Part shown: positions 36,599-45,666 of the stretch, in pieces
Position numbering within the stretch: the first letter of the stretch is position 1
How the letters are laid out: every line of letters begins with the position of its first letter
NCBI RefSeq assembly: GCF_004136015.1
Contig: NZ_CP024866.1
Span: 2,056,391-2,120,390 of the forward strand
Source: Pseudomonas sp. ACM7
GTDB taxonomy: Bacteria; Pseudomonadota; Gammaproteobacteria; Pseudomonadales; Pseudomonadaceae
Direction of reading: 5' to 3'
DNA: 64,000 bases
The notes under the pieces: model-generated
Told to the model about the DNA's origin: nothing
The model's input: only the letters and a program-made list of their open reading frames with translations
Databases searched by the model: none
Made by a program: the position numbers and the translations under genes

Positions 36599-37405
36599 CT
36601 AATCTGATCGCCGCTTGTCCATGAGAGTACGTAACCGCGCAAACAGGTGGAAGTAGCGATTCTCTCGCTTGCCCATGCCTCGCTTGGGAGAGAACGACTC
36701 ATCAGCGAATGCACTGGTGATACGAACACGCGAAGCCGTGGTGTCCATGGTGCAAACTTTGGTTCCGGCCTGTTGCAGTACGTATTTGAGCAGCCGCTCG
36801 GAATGCAGCTTTCTTCCCGTCGCCTTACAAAAATCGAAGATGTGCTCGATCCTTTTGCCATAGGCCTGGTAAGCATCACGCCCACAGATGGCAAACCGAT
36901 CGTTCAGCCCTCCCCACCACTGCCAATCGGGAATGTAGACATTCAGCCGCCTGGTTTCAGGGTGCTTGAACACATAAGCGGGAAGCGGTGTGTGATAGAA
37001 GTTATCGGGGCGCACGAAGACGACGAAATCAGGATTGAAGGACCCCATCATGGCCGTGACAGTGTGCAGCGAATTGAGCTGATAGATCAGGTTCCTGAGG
37101 GACACGTGCTCATCAGCCCAAGTATCGCCTTGTGCTTTCACTCGCTCGAAGTCCCAGCGGTCCAGAACGCCTTCCGTCGAGGCAAGCACGCCGGTCATGG
37201 ACTGGAAGACCTCGTAGTTGTCCGCGCTCAACTCACCTGTTTCACCTGAACGCGAGTTCTGGATTTCGTCGATTTTATAGAGATGGTAGAAGTACTTTAC
37301 GTTGCTGTCCGCAGGGAGCTGCGCAAGCACGTTTTCTTGAATGGACGGAAAGCAGATTTCCGAATTTCTTGGAATACCAAAAAACGCCACCGCAACATTT
37401 AACAC
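36599..37405 (-). CDS. Glycosyltransferase-like protein, strain-variable LPS region
   Basis: 268 residues. The N-terminus MLNVAVAFFGIPRNSEICF and later PDFVVFVRPDNFYHTPLP and RLNVYIPDWQWWGGLNDRFAICGRDA suggest a sugar-nucleotide-binding GT-A-like enzyme with RPDNF in place of DxD. It has no signal peptide or membrane helix. It is separate (70 bp) from the next two transferase genes upstream on the same strand. I do not recognise a characterised homologue. The role is inferred from its surroundings: modification of LPS core or O-antigen sugars. Confidence 0.5.
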   Translation of the reverse strand: MLNVAVAFFGIPRNSEICFPSIQENVLAQLPADSNVKYFYHLYKIDEIQNSRSGETGELSADNYEVFQSMTGVLASTEGVLDRWDFERVKAQGDTWADEHVSLRNLIYQLNSLHTVTAMMGSFNPDFVVFVRPDNFYHTPLPAYVFKHPETRRLNVYIPDWQWWGGLNDRFAICGRDAYQAYGKRIEHIFDFCKATGRKLHSERLLKYVLQQAGTKVCTMDTTASRVRITSAFADESFSPKRGMGKRENRYFHLFARLRTLMDKRRSD

Positions 37406-37475
37406 TTAACTGCTCCCTGGAAAATAATCGACCTCTTCACGGCGCCATATTGGTATCCGTGCCGCACCTGATCAT

Positions 37476-38183
37476 TCATTTGCGACGAAACACCACTTGC
37501 CACCAACGCCGACGCCGCAAAGGTACGAGGATGACATCTGACTTGAGCAGCCAGTCTCGCTCATAGTCCCAGGCGTGACCGCCCCAGAACTTTCCTGCTT
37601 CGTTGGAAAACCCCAGCGTCATTAGCTGGTAGGTGTAACCGGCATGGCTGCGCAGCCAGTCAAACAACACCAGCGCATTGAAACCCGTGGAAGGTCCGAC
37701 GTAACGTTTGCCCCCCGGCCGGTCGACCGGGTAATTCCACAGCGGCGGCAGCGGAATGCGCTCCCAATAAAGCGCCACGCGCGGTAAAGCACACATCGCT
37801 GCAGTGCTGCCCACCAGCATCGTGAAACAACGGGCGTCGGGGCATTCGAACAGTTGCTGCACTTGCGGCCCATAGGGAAGGCCGAAAAAGTAAGCGTCCG
37901 GCGCATTAAAACCATGCACGAACACATTGACGCTCTGCGGGCACAGTAGTGCAGATTTCACACAGCTATTGAAGCTGACAACCACGTCATCGGTGCCGAT
38001 ATTCAGCGCCTGGAAATCGGCCGTCGTGATCGCCGGATTATTGGCCACCAACACCACGCGGACCGCGTTGCGCAAGCACTCTTTCAGCTCCGGCGGCAGT
38101 CCATCGATGACAGACTGATGACCGCCAGGCATCGTATCCAGCGCCATCTTCTCGCTGGCTTGCGGCTGTTGAGAATCGGCCAT
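37476..38183 (-). CDS. Sialyltransferase-like (GT29-type) protein
   Basis: 235 residues. AVRVVLVANNPAIT near the N-terminus and DDVVVSFNSCVK resemble the nucleotide-sugar (L-motif) region of GT29-like enzymes, and YVGPSTGFNALVLFDWL resembles the S-motif PSTG. CMP-sialic acid use is not shown. The C-terminus is very basic (PLRRRRWWQVVFRRK), consistent with membrane-surface contact. Its ATG abuts the TAA of the upstream glycosyltransferase (zero spacing), implying coupling. No sialic-acid synthesis genes are in the window. Confidence 0.55.
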   Translation of the reverse strand: MADSQQPQASEKMALDTMPGGHQSVIDGLPPELKECLRNAVRVVLVANNPAITTADFQALNIGTDDVVVSFNSCVKSALLCPQSVNVFVHGFNAPDAYFFGLPYGPQVQQLFECPDARCFTMLVGSTAAMCALPRVALYWERIPLPPLWNYPVDRPGGKRYVGPSTGFNALVLFDWLRSHAGYTYQLMTLGFSNEAGKFWGGHAWDYERDWLLKSDVILVPLRRRRWWQVVFRRK

Positions 38184-39158
38184 TTACCCTGGAACCTTCA
38201 TCCCGTGGCGTAACTTGACCCACAGGCGAATGAACGCTGAAGGCGGTTGCCAAGGACGCATTTCACGCTGTATTTCAGCGGCGAGGGCACATCCCACACG
38301 AGCGAAGGAATACTGGTTCTCCGCGAACGCCTGCCCATTGCTGGCGATGCGAGACGCCAACTCGGGATCACTTTCCAACAGCTTGAGTTTTTCCACGGCT
38401 TCATCTTCGGAGCGGTAGAACACAGTGTTGTGCATATCCTGGAAACCCAGCAGCCCGTCTTCTTCACCCTGACTCCAGGCCAGCAGGACACAGCCACACG
38501 CCATGGCTTCGAAGTTCTTGATCATGAATTCGCCCATGCCGATATCGGCACTGACAAAAATCTTGATGCGATTAAGTGTTTCCAGATATTCGGCGCCGGA
38601 CTTGGTCCGGGTCACCAGCATGCCGGTCCGCCGAGCCAAGGATTCAAGGACCGCCTTGCGCTGCGCATATTCGGTACTTTTCAGACTGCCCAGAAAGCCG
38701 ATAGGAATGTCGCGAGTACCGCCGACATTGCGCAGCATTTGTTCGTCATATCCCTTGGACACGAACACCGCGTCAATATTTTCAGCTTGCATCCGACGCG
38801 CGACAACAGCGCCCGACACCAGCACACGAGCGCTGGGAAGACGGCTGTACAGGCGCGAATAGACACGCCGGTACTTACTGCCGGGCATGTAGTTCTGATA
38901 GGCGTCATGCTCAAGAAAGATCAGCCTGGGAATACACTTCAGCACACTGAGTTGAGTGACGAGGCGCTTTACCCTCGAGAAAATCACGACTCGGTCAAAA
39001 TCCTGATAATTGACCGAGGCGAGAAACGGACCGAGATTCATCTGTTGCAGTTTGCTTAGGCGATAGACAACGCAATCAGTGCAATTCTGCTGCACGATTT
39101 CATACAGGCGATCCAATATGACGCGCTGCTCGTCCATCACCAAGAGCATGACTTTCAT
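38184..39158 (-). CDS. GT4-type glycosyltransferase
   Basis: 324 residues. Weak N-terminal half, but the C-terminal half shows a GT-B donor site: GFLGSLKSTEYAQRK and then DIGMGEFMIKNFEAMACGCV, with the ExFEAMACG E-x7-E-like motif, and DPELASRIASNGQAF. This is the pattern of retaining GT4 enzymes. It is the first gene of a coupled pair with the GT29-like gene. Target probably LPS or surface glycan. Confidence 0.7.
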   Translation of the reverse strand: MKVMLLVMDEQRVILDRLYEIVQQNCTDCVVYRLSKLQQMNLGPFLASVNYQDFDRVVIFSRVKRLVTQLSVLKCIPRLIFLEHDAYQNYMPGSKYRRVYSRLYSRLPSARVLVSGAVVARRMQAENIDAVFVSKGYDEQMLRNVGGTRDIPIGFLGSLKSTEYAQRKAVLESLARRTGMLVTRTKSGAEYLETLNRIKIFVSADIGMGEFMIKNFEAMACGCVLLAWSQGEEDGLLGFQDMHNTVFYRSEDEAVEKLKLLESDPELASRIASNGQAFAENQYSFARVGCALAAEIQREMRPWQPPSAFIRLWVKLRHGMKVPG

Positions 39159-39282
39159 AAATTAGTGTACCAAGAGACAAAAACAGGTGATCGGATCGGG
39201 TATGTACTGGGCAATAGGTACGGGCGCTGGCGTATAGCCAAGCCCGTTCCCACGCCATACATGAAGGGAGTCGTTCATCCCG
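39159..39282. other. Short gap with degenerate REP-like sequence
   Basis: Contains gccaagcccgttcccacgcc (39238-39257), a mutated partial family A element, and no ORF. It separates the strain-variable transferase genes from hldE. Confidence 0.35.
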
Positions 39283-40704
39283 TCAACGGCTGCGGATCTT
39301 CTCGACAATCGCCGTTGTCGAGCTGTTTTCCACCAACCCCAGTACTTTCACCGTCCCGCCGTAAGCGGTCACGATGTCAGCGCCGACTACCTGGTTGATC
39401 CCGTAGTCCCCCCCCTTCACCAGCACGTCCGGCTTAACCTCACGCAACAGATTTTCCGGTGTTCCTTCAGGGAAACTGATCACCCAATCCACCGCCCCCA
39501 GACCCGCCAGCACCGCCATGCGACGGTCGACACTGTTGATCGGACGACCCGGCCCTTTCAGACGGCTCACCGACGCATCATCGTTGACTGCAACGATCAA
39601 ACGATCGCCATGGGCACGTGCCTGCTCGAGGTAGGTCACGTGGCCGGCATGCAGAATGTCGAAGCAACCGTTGGTGAAGACGATCTTCTCTTTATGCGCA
39701 CGCGCGTCGTCGACCGCCAGTAACAACTGCTCAAGGCCCAGCACGCCGCGCTCGGACCCTTCTTCACGCTGGATGGCGCGACGCAGCTCGGGGGCACTGA
39801 TGGCCGCCGTACCGAGCTTGCCGACCACGATGCCAGCCGCCAGATTGGCCAGTGCTACCGCGTGCGGCAGCTCTTCGCCGGCGGCGATCGCTGCCGCCAG
39901 GGTCGAAATCACCGTGTCGCCGGCACCGGTTACGTCAAACACTTCACGGGCCCGAGCGGGCAGGTGCAGCGCCGGATGATCAGGGCGCAGCAACGTCATG
40001 CCGTGCTCGCCACGGGTCACCAGCAACGCGCCAAGGTCCAGATCGTGCATCAGCTGTGCGCCCTTGCTCACCAACTCGTGCTCATCGGCGCAACCGCCGA
40101 CGATGGTCTCGAATTCACTGAGGTTCGGGGTAATCAGGCTCGCACCACGGTAGATGGAGAAATCCTTGCCCTTGGGATCGGCCAGCACTGGAATGCCACG
40201 AGCACGGGCGGCCTGAATCAGCACCTGATGGTTTTTCAACGCGCCTTTGCCGTAATCGGAAAGGACCAGCACCTTGATGCCTTCAAGCAGTTCTTCGACC
40301 TGCCCCGTCAACGCCAGAGCGTCGGTGGCGAACGGCTCTTCGAAGTCGATACGCAGCAATTGCTGGTGACGGCTCATGACCCGCAGCTTGACGATGGTTG
40401 GCTGATGCGCGATGCGCTGGAACAACGCCCGCACGCCAGCACCCTTGAGGCTATTGACCAGGCTGTTGGCGGCTTCATCGTCGCCGGTCACACCGACCAG
40501 CGAGGCAGGCGCGCCGAGGGCGGCAATGTTCAACGCAACGTTCGCGGCACCGCCCGGGCGGTCCTCGATTTGCTCGACCTTGACTACCGGAACAGGTGCC
40601 TCAGGAGAAATCCGAGAGGTACCACCATGCCAATAACGGTCGAGCATGACATCGCCGACTACCAAGACAGGGGCTTGATCGAATCGCGGCATGGACAACT
40701 TCAT
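39283..40704 (-). CDS. hldE: Bifunctional heptose kinase / adenylyltransferase HldE
   Basis: 473 residues from ATG 40704 (MKLSMPRFDQAPVLVVGD). The N-terminal PfkB-type kinase (about 1-315) has RPGGAANVALNIAALG and DVTGAGDTVISTLA with the catalytic Asp. The C-terminal nucleotidyltransferase (about 340-470) has TNGCFDILHAGHVTYLEQ with the HxGH motif. It phosphorylates heptose-7-phosphate and then adenylylates heptose-1-phosphate, giving ADP-heptose for WaaC/WaaF. Older name rfaE. Confidence 0.97.
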   Translation of the reverse strand: MKLSMPRFDQAPVLVVGDVMLDRYWHGGTSRISPEAPVPVVKVEQIEDRPGGAANVALNIAALGAPASLVGVTGDDEAANSLVNSLKGAGVRALFQRIAHQPTIVKLRVMSRHQQLLRIDFEEPFATDALALTGQVEELLEGIKVLVLSDYGKGALKNHQVLIQAARARGIPVLADPKGKDFSIYRGASLITPNLSEFETIVGGCADEHELVSKGAQLMHDLDLGALLVTRGEHGMTLLRPDHPALHLPARAREVFDVTGAGDTVISTLAAAIAAGEELPHAVALANLAAGIVVGKLGTAAISAPELRRAIQREEGSERGVLGLEQLLLAVDDARAHKEKIVFTNGCFDILHAGHVTYLEQARAHGDRLIVAVNDDASVSRLKGPGRPINSVDRRMAVLAGLGAVDWVISFPEGTPENLLREVKPDVLVKGGDYGINQVVGADIVTAYGGTVKVLGLVENSSTTAIVEKIRSR

Positions 40705-40774
40705 GGAGCAACCCGCATACAAAATTAACAGGGGCGCGATACTAACACATGGAAAAGCGCCGTCCGCCTCAATC

Positions 40775-42169
40775 TCAAAGGTCGCGCACCCAGAACAATT
40801 CGTGACGCCGCACCGCCTTGCGGAAAAACTCGTTGCTGCCTGTGGCGGGCCAGCGCCGACCGGCCAATGCCTGCTGAATCAGACGTCGCAACTGACGTTT
40901 GAAAACCGGAGCCTCCTGCAGGTCATGCTCCATTGCCAGCGCCATGGCCTTATCCAGTTGCTCGTCAGAGGACAGCTGCGGGCTCCACAGCTTGTCGACA
41001 GGCAATGGTTCGATGGCCGGCGGCAAGGCGATACCGGCACCAGCCGCCCCCATGGGCCAGCGGTCGTTGTCATGTAGATGATTGGCGTACATCAGCAGGG
41101 TCCCAGGCTTCCAGGCGCTGGCGGCGATGGCTTCAAGAACCGCGCCGGTTGACGCGACGTGATCGCTGTGAGGGTCCAGTTCGGGATGGGGAGTCACCAC
41201 CACCTCGGGACGGAAATGTTCCAGTAGCGCTACCAGGTCGGCGATCAAGTTTTGCCAGGTCGGTGCCCCGTCGATATCAGCGGGCAAAATCATCGGGTTT
41301 TGCCGGCGTACAGGGCGAACATCGCTGTCCCCGGACTCGCGCGAGCCAAACGACTTGGCAGGCTCCTCGGCCATCAACGGCAATTGAAGGCAGTAATAGC
41401 CCAATTGCACGCAGCGGTTGACGGGCACGCCACCCCACAGCGGAATGGCCAGGCTGTCCCAGCTGCGCAGACGCCCTTTCAGACGCGCCGCCTGAGACTC
41501 GCTCAGCCCCAGGCGCTGAAAATTCTCGGCCTCGATTTCGCCCTGAGTCAAGGTGACGATGCTGACCTCTTCACTGCGACTGTAAAGGCCGAACGCGGCC
41601 AGCTCAGCATCATCGGCGTGGGGCGCCATAATCATCACGCGCTGCTGCGCATAATCGGGATTGGCCATGACCCACAGCGCCCCCGTGGCAGCCAGGGTGC
41701 AATAGCGTCCACGCACCGCCAGCGAACCCTGGGCAAGCATCGCGCCCTGCCCTGAGAGATTAAGGAAACGCCGCCCTTTTACGCCGCGCTCGAACTCCTG
41801 ACGATCATCACCAACCTCGACAAACGGATCCAGCCAGCGACCCAGCCAAGTGGTTTTCACTTCCAGTTCGAGTATGAGTGTTTCGCCATCAGCCAGCGGC
41901 TCGCTCAGACGTACCAAGTCAGCTTCAAGATTCACCGTTTGATGCGCGGTACCGCCGGGAAAGCCGTACTGGTAATCGTCAGAGGCCCGGTAAAATAGGT
42001 GATCGGCAAACCACGCCTCGTGAGCCACCCAAGCCAGCACCAGCAGCAATGGCACCATCCACCACCCCAGCCAGAAACCGAGTACCGCCAGTGTCAGCAG
42101 GAAAGCAACGAGAAACACTCGCTTATTGCGCCGATGAGCCTTGAGAAGCCGTTGTTTGCGAGCACTCAT
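40775..42169 (-). CDS. dnpA: PIG-L/LmbE-type de-N-acetylase (DnpA-like)
   Basis: 464 residues. Two membrane helices near the N-terminus (about 18-50) lead to a cytoplasmic PIG-L domain with the zinc motif MAPHADDAELAAFG (about 177) and the third ligand in HPELDPHSDHVASTGAV (about 340). Homologues deacetylate N-acetylglucosamine in sugar lipids. The PAO1 gene in this position (PA5002, dnpA) is reported to affect drug tolerance. It starts 3 bases after the mig-14 stop. The role in core-sugar modification is inferred. Confidence 0.8.
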   Translation of the reverse strand: MSARKQRLLKAHRRNKRVFLVAFLLTLAVLGFWLGWWMVPLLLVLAWVAHEAWFADHLFYRASDDYQYGFPGGTAHQTVNLEADLVRLSEPLADGETLILELEVKTTWLGRWLDPFVEVGDDRQEFERGVKGRRFLNLSGQGAMLAQGSLAVRGRYCTLAATGALWVMANPDYAQQRVMIMAPHADDAELAAFGLYSRSEEVSIVTLTQGEIEAENFQRLGLSESQAARLKGRLRSWDSLAIPLWGGVPVNRCVQLGYYCLQLPLMAEEPAKSFGSRESGDSDVRPVRRQNPMILPADIDGAPTWQNLIADLVALLEHFRPEVVVTPHPELDPHSDHVASTGAVLEAIAASAWKPGTLLMYANHLHDNDRWPMGAAGAGIALPPAIEPLPVDKLWSPQLSSDEQLDKAMALAMEHDLQEAPVFKRQLRRLIQQALAGRRWPATGSNEFFRKAVRRHELFWVRDL

Positions 42170-42172
42170 GAA

Positions 42173-43069
42173 TTAGACCTGATAGACCGGCACCTTATGG
42201 CACCAGCGATCCTTATATTCGCGGTCGGCACGACCGAATGAATAACGCAGAACTTTACCCAACGCCCGCGCGTCTTCCCAGGCCTGCTGAGTGTTGACGA
42301 AACTGAGCACGCTACCCGGGCTGAACTCGCGATTCTGAGGGTCGACACCGCCGTTTATGTATTCCAGGGAAACCCATTGGGGCGCTTCGACGCGATACAG
42401 AATCTGGGTCGCGATGGGCACCGAGTCCAACATCACCACAGAGCCGGTCATGAACTCACGCAGCAAAGTGAACACCTCTGCCAGTCCTGCCTTGCCGGGG
42501 ACTGCAAACCCCCAGCGGCGCTGAAACAGCTCGCCATACGCAGCCGCTTGCTCCTGCGCTGACAGCCGGGACATCGGAATCAACTCGCCGCCCGCTTCTT
42601 CCAGCAGGCGCTGTTCACGCCGCTGGTTGTAGCGGAATTTTTTCGAATAGTCTTCAGGCGCTCGCGCCAGCGCCAGCCCTTGGGGGAGTTCGCGCAAGGT
42701 GCTGATCTGTCGGACATTGAGCTCCGAAACATACGCCATGCGCTGACGCACCGGTACCTCGACGTCCGGGGCGATAGGCAGAATAATCTCCGCATTGCCC
42801 ATGTCCAGCAACCCGCGCTTGCCCTCGCGCTTCAGCACTTCCTTGGACAAGGCGATGTGGCGCCCCCAGCAAGGAACGGCTGCCACGACAGCACCGTCCA
42901 CGATCCAGCCCAGATAACGCAGCTTGATGCCGACAAATGTCGACAAGCGCTCTACCACCTGCGGGTGAGTGGCGAAGCTGCCGCCAAAACGCTGCCAGGC
43001 CTGCTCGTAAGCGTTACGGTCGATCTCGGTCCAGCCACGTTCGCGCCAGCTTCGAAGCAGCCTCAGCAT
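42173..43069 (-). CDS. mig-14: Mig-14 family protein
   Basis: 298 residues, an acyltransferase-like (GNAT/FemAB-type) fold. YNQRREQRLLEEAGG, then FQRRWGFAVPGKAGLAEVF and PGSVLSFVNTQQAWEDAR. Mig-14 proteins of Salmonella and P. aeruginosa (PA5003) are required for resistance to cationic antimicrobial peptides, probably via the cell envelope. It overlaps the 3' end of msbA by 7 bases and is followed after 3 bases by dnpA: a coupled msbA-mig-14-dnpA operon. Confidence 0.88.
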   Translation of the reverse strand: MLRLLRSWRERGWTEIDRNAYEQAWQRFGGSFATHPQVVERLSTFVGIKLRYLGWIVDGAVVAAVPCWGRHIALSKEVLKREGKRGLLDMGNAEIILPIAPDVEVPVRQRMAYVSELNVRQISTLRELPQGLALARAPEDYSKKFRYNQRREQRLLEEAGGELIPMSRLSAQEQAAAYGELFQRRWGFAVPGKAGLAEVFTLLREFMTGSVVMLDSVPIATQILYRVEAPQWVSLEYINGGVDPQNREFSPGSVLSFVNTQQAWEDARALGKVLRYSFGRADREYKDRWCHKVPVYQV

Positions 43070-44883
43070 GCGCCAATCACGTGTGTCGATTGCACCTCGT
43101 CACCCTCTTGAAACTCTTTGGCGTGCAGACGGGAGTAGTAGCCGTTGAGCGCCAGAAGTTCTACATGAGTGCCGCGCTCGACGATCCGGCCTTCATCCAT
43201 GACCAAAATCAGGTCGGCCTTCTCGATGGTGGTCAAACGGTGGGCAATCACCAGGGTCGTACGGTTCTTCACCACTTGATCCAAGGCTGCCTGGATATGA
43301 CGCTCGGACTCGGTGTCGAGGGCAGAAGTCGCCTCATCGAGAATCAGGAGCGGTGCATCCTTGAGTAAGGCCCGGGCAATGGCGATACGCTGGCGCTGGC
43401 CGCCGGACAGCAGCACGCCATTTTCACCCACCATGGTTTCGTAGCCCTGGGGCATCTTGGCGATGAACTCGTCGGCATAGGCTTCCAAAGCCGCCCTGCG
43501 CACTTCTTCAACGGGCGCACCAGCGAGGTCACCGTAGGCTATGTTGTTGGACACGGTGTCGTTAAACAGGGTGACCTGCTGGGTCACCAGGGCAATCTGC
43601 CGACGAAGGCTGCGCAAGGTGAAATCCTGGACCTTCACACCGTCGAGCAGAATCTGCCCCTGTTCGTGCTGATAGAAGCGTGGAATCAGGCTAGCCAGTG
43701 TGGACTTGCCACTGCCCGAGCGTCCGACCAATGCGACCATCTGACCGGGCTCCACGATAAAGCTGATGTCGTTGAGCACCTGCTTGTCGCTTTCCGGGTA
43801 CTGGAAGCTGAGGTTGCGCACTTCCAGACGCCCCTCAAGGCGGTCATATTCAACCGTGCCCTGATCGACTTCCGCGGGCTCATCCAACTGTTCGAAAATA
43901 CTCTCGGCACCCGCCACTCCCTTCTGGATGGTGGAGCTGACTTCAGAGAGCTGACGAATCGGCTTGGGCAGCAGACCCGCCATGGTGATGTAGGCCACCA
44001 GATCGCCAGGCGATGCGTCGCCGCGCAGATACAGCACCAGAAACATGACCACGGCCATGGCGCTATAGGTCACCAGTTGCAGCATCGGTGTGTACACCGC
44101 GCCGGTCTTGGTCATCGCTAGTTGCTTGTCAGTATTGCTCTGGCTGGCATCCTTGAAGCGGACCTTTTCATCGGTTTCGCCGCCGAAGCTGCGCACCACG
44201 CGATAGCCATGGATGGTCTCGGATGCAACGTGAGTGACGTTGCCCATCGAAACCTGAATCTTTTTGCTTTGCTTGCGAAATTTACGGCTGGTGCTGTTCA
44301 CCATCATGCCAATCAACGGCAGGATGGCCAGCATCACCAGCGTAAGTTTCCAGTTCATCCACAGCAGCGTGCAGAAGAGGAAAATCACGGTCATGCCTTC
44401 ACGAATCACCACTTTGATGGCATCGGTAGCAGCACCGGTGACCATGGTGACGTTAAAGGTGATACGAGAAATCAGGTGGCCGGAATTGTTCTTGTCGAAG
44501 AAGCGGTTCGGCAGCTCCAGCAACTTATTGAACAGAACTACCCGCAAATCGTGAACCAGGCCCAGGGAAACCCGCGCCAGGAAGAAGTTACCCAAATAAG
44601 ACCCCACACCCTGCCAGACCGCGATCACGACAATCATCAACGGTACGGTTTCCAGCAATTGCAACTTGCCCAGGTAAGGGTTTCCAGGAAACAGACTGGC
44701 TTCCGGGTTGGCGAGCCCGTCGACGAAGTACTTGAGGATATAAGCGAGCATCGGCTGGGTCGATGCGAAGATCAGAAACCCTACGATGCTCAGTATGAAC
44801 AGGCCCACGTAAGGCTTTACGTAAGCCAAAAGGCGGAAATAGATCGCCAGCGTAGACTGGGCTTTCGGTTCAGGACTGCTCAT
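43063..44883 (-). CDS. msbA: Lipid A-core flippase MsbA
   Basis: 606 residues. Six transmembrane segments in about 1-320 and a nucleotide-binding domain with Walker A GRSGSGKST, Q-loop, signature LLSGGQRQRIAIARAL, Walker B LLILDEATSALD and the H-loop VIAHRLTTIE. It moves core-lipid A across the inner membrane for Lpt transport. It starts the msbA-mig-14-dnpA operon and is divergent from the kinase gene at 45010. Confidence 0.97.
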   Translation of the reverse strand: MSSPEPKAQSTLAIYFRLLAYVKPYVGLFILSIVGFLIFASTQPMLAYILKYFVDGLANPEASLFPGNPYLGKLQLLETVPLMIVVIAVWQGVGSYLGNFFLARVSLGLVHDLRVVLFNKLLELPNRFFDKNNSGHLISRITFNVTMVTGAATDAIKVVIREGMTVIFLFCTLLWMNWKLTLVMLAILPLIGMMVNSTSRKFRKQSKKIQVSMGNVTHVASETIHGYRVVRSFGGETDEKVRFKDASQSNTDKQLAMTKTGAVYTPMLQLVTYSAMAVVMFLVLYLRGDASPGDLVAYITMAGLLPKPIRQLSEVSSTIQKGVAGAESIFEQLDEPAEVDQGTVEYDRLEGRLEVRNLSFQYPESDKQVLNDISFIVEPGQMVALVGRSGSGKSTLASLIPRFYQHEQGQILLDGVKVQDFTLRSLRRQIALVTQQVTLFNDTVSNNIAYGDLAGAPVEEVRRAALEAYADEFIAKMPQGYETMVGENGVLLSGGQRQRIAIARALLKDAPLLILDEATSALDTESERHIQAALDQVVKNRTTLVIAHRLTTIEKADLILVMDEGRIVERGTHVELLALNGYYSRLHAKEFQEGDEVQSTHVIGAC

Positions 44884-45009
44884 AAGAATCCGCGCAAATC
44901 AGTGAGGAGCGGATGATATCACACGCCCCTTTTTCCCCAATGAACATGACGCAGGCCAGCCTCTGGCCAAGTCGGTTAAGATAGCCGGCTTATGATGGGG
45001 GAGTCAGGC

Positions 45010-45663
45010 ATGCAAGCGATTGATCACAGCACCTACGAGGCATTGCGCGAAGGCGCGCACGTACTGGAAGCTGACGGCTCCGGCGACAAGGTGCTCAGAT
45101 TGGCCGACGGACGCATGCTCAAGCTGTTTCGCCGCAAGCGCCTGCTCAGTTCCGCGCTGTTTTACCCCTACGCTCAACGCTTTGCCAACAACACTCGGGC
45201 CCTGGAGCTGCGCGACATTCCCTGCCCGAAAATTATCGCGGTGTATCGCATCCCCAGCATCCAGCGCGATGGCGTCTATTACAGCCCCCTTGAAGGTACA
45301 ACGGTACGTCAGCTGCAAACCACGACCGAAGAGGCCAACGCCTTGAGATCCCAACTTGGGGGTTTCATTGCCCGCCTGCACGAGAAAGGGGTGTACTTTC
45401 GGTCGCTGCATTTTGGCAACGTGGTGCTGACACCTGAAAACACCCTGGGGTTGATCGACATCGCGGACTTGCGCTGCCAAAAAAGCGCCCTGGGCGACAG
45501 CAAACGGCTGCGCAATTTTGCCCATCTGTTGCGTTACAACGAAGATCGGCAGTGGTTGCTGGGCCAGGATGCCGGCGACACCTTCCTTGAAGGTTATCGC
45601 CAAGGTCTGCCTACTCATCGGCAGACCCCAATGATCGAGCGTCTGCGCCAGCTGCTGGACTAA
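45010..45663 (+). CDS. Small LPS-kinase-like protein (toluene-tolerance type)
   Basis: 217 residues from ATG 45010, with GGGGGAG 7 bases upstream; the ATG at 44992 is rejected. It belongs to the kinase-like family that includes WaaP/WaaY. LHFGNVVLTPENTLGLIDIADLR contains the Asn/Asp magnesium positions, but the motif HxD is degenerate (RSLHFGNV), so catalysis is uncertain. DKVLRLADGRMLKLFRRKRL is a lysine-containing glycine-poor nucleotide loop. PAO1 has a relative at PA4998. The stop lies 3 bases from the convergent GT-C gene. Confidence 0.75.
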   Translation: MQAIDHSTYEALREGAHVLEADGSGDKVLRLADGRMLKLFRRKRLLSSALFYPYAQRFANNTRALELRDIPCPKIIAVYRIPSIQRDGVYYSPLEGTTVRQLQTTTEEANALRSQLGGFIARLHEKGVYFRSLHFGNVVLTPENTLGLIDIADLRCQKSALGDSKRLRNFAHLLRYNEDRQWLLGQDAGDTFLEGYRQGLPTHRQTPMIERLRQLLD

Positions 45664-45666
45664 ACG

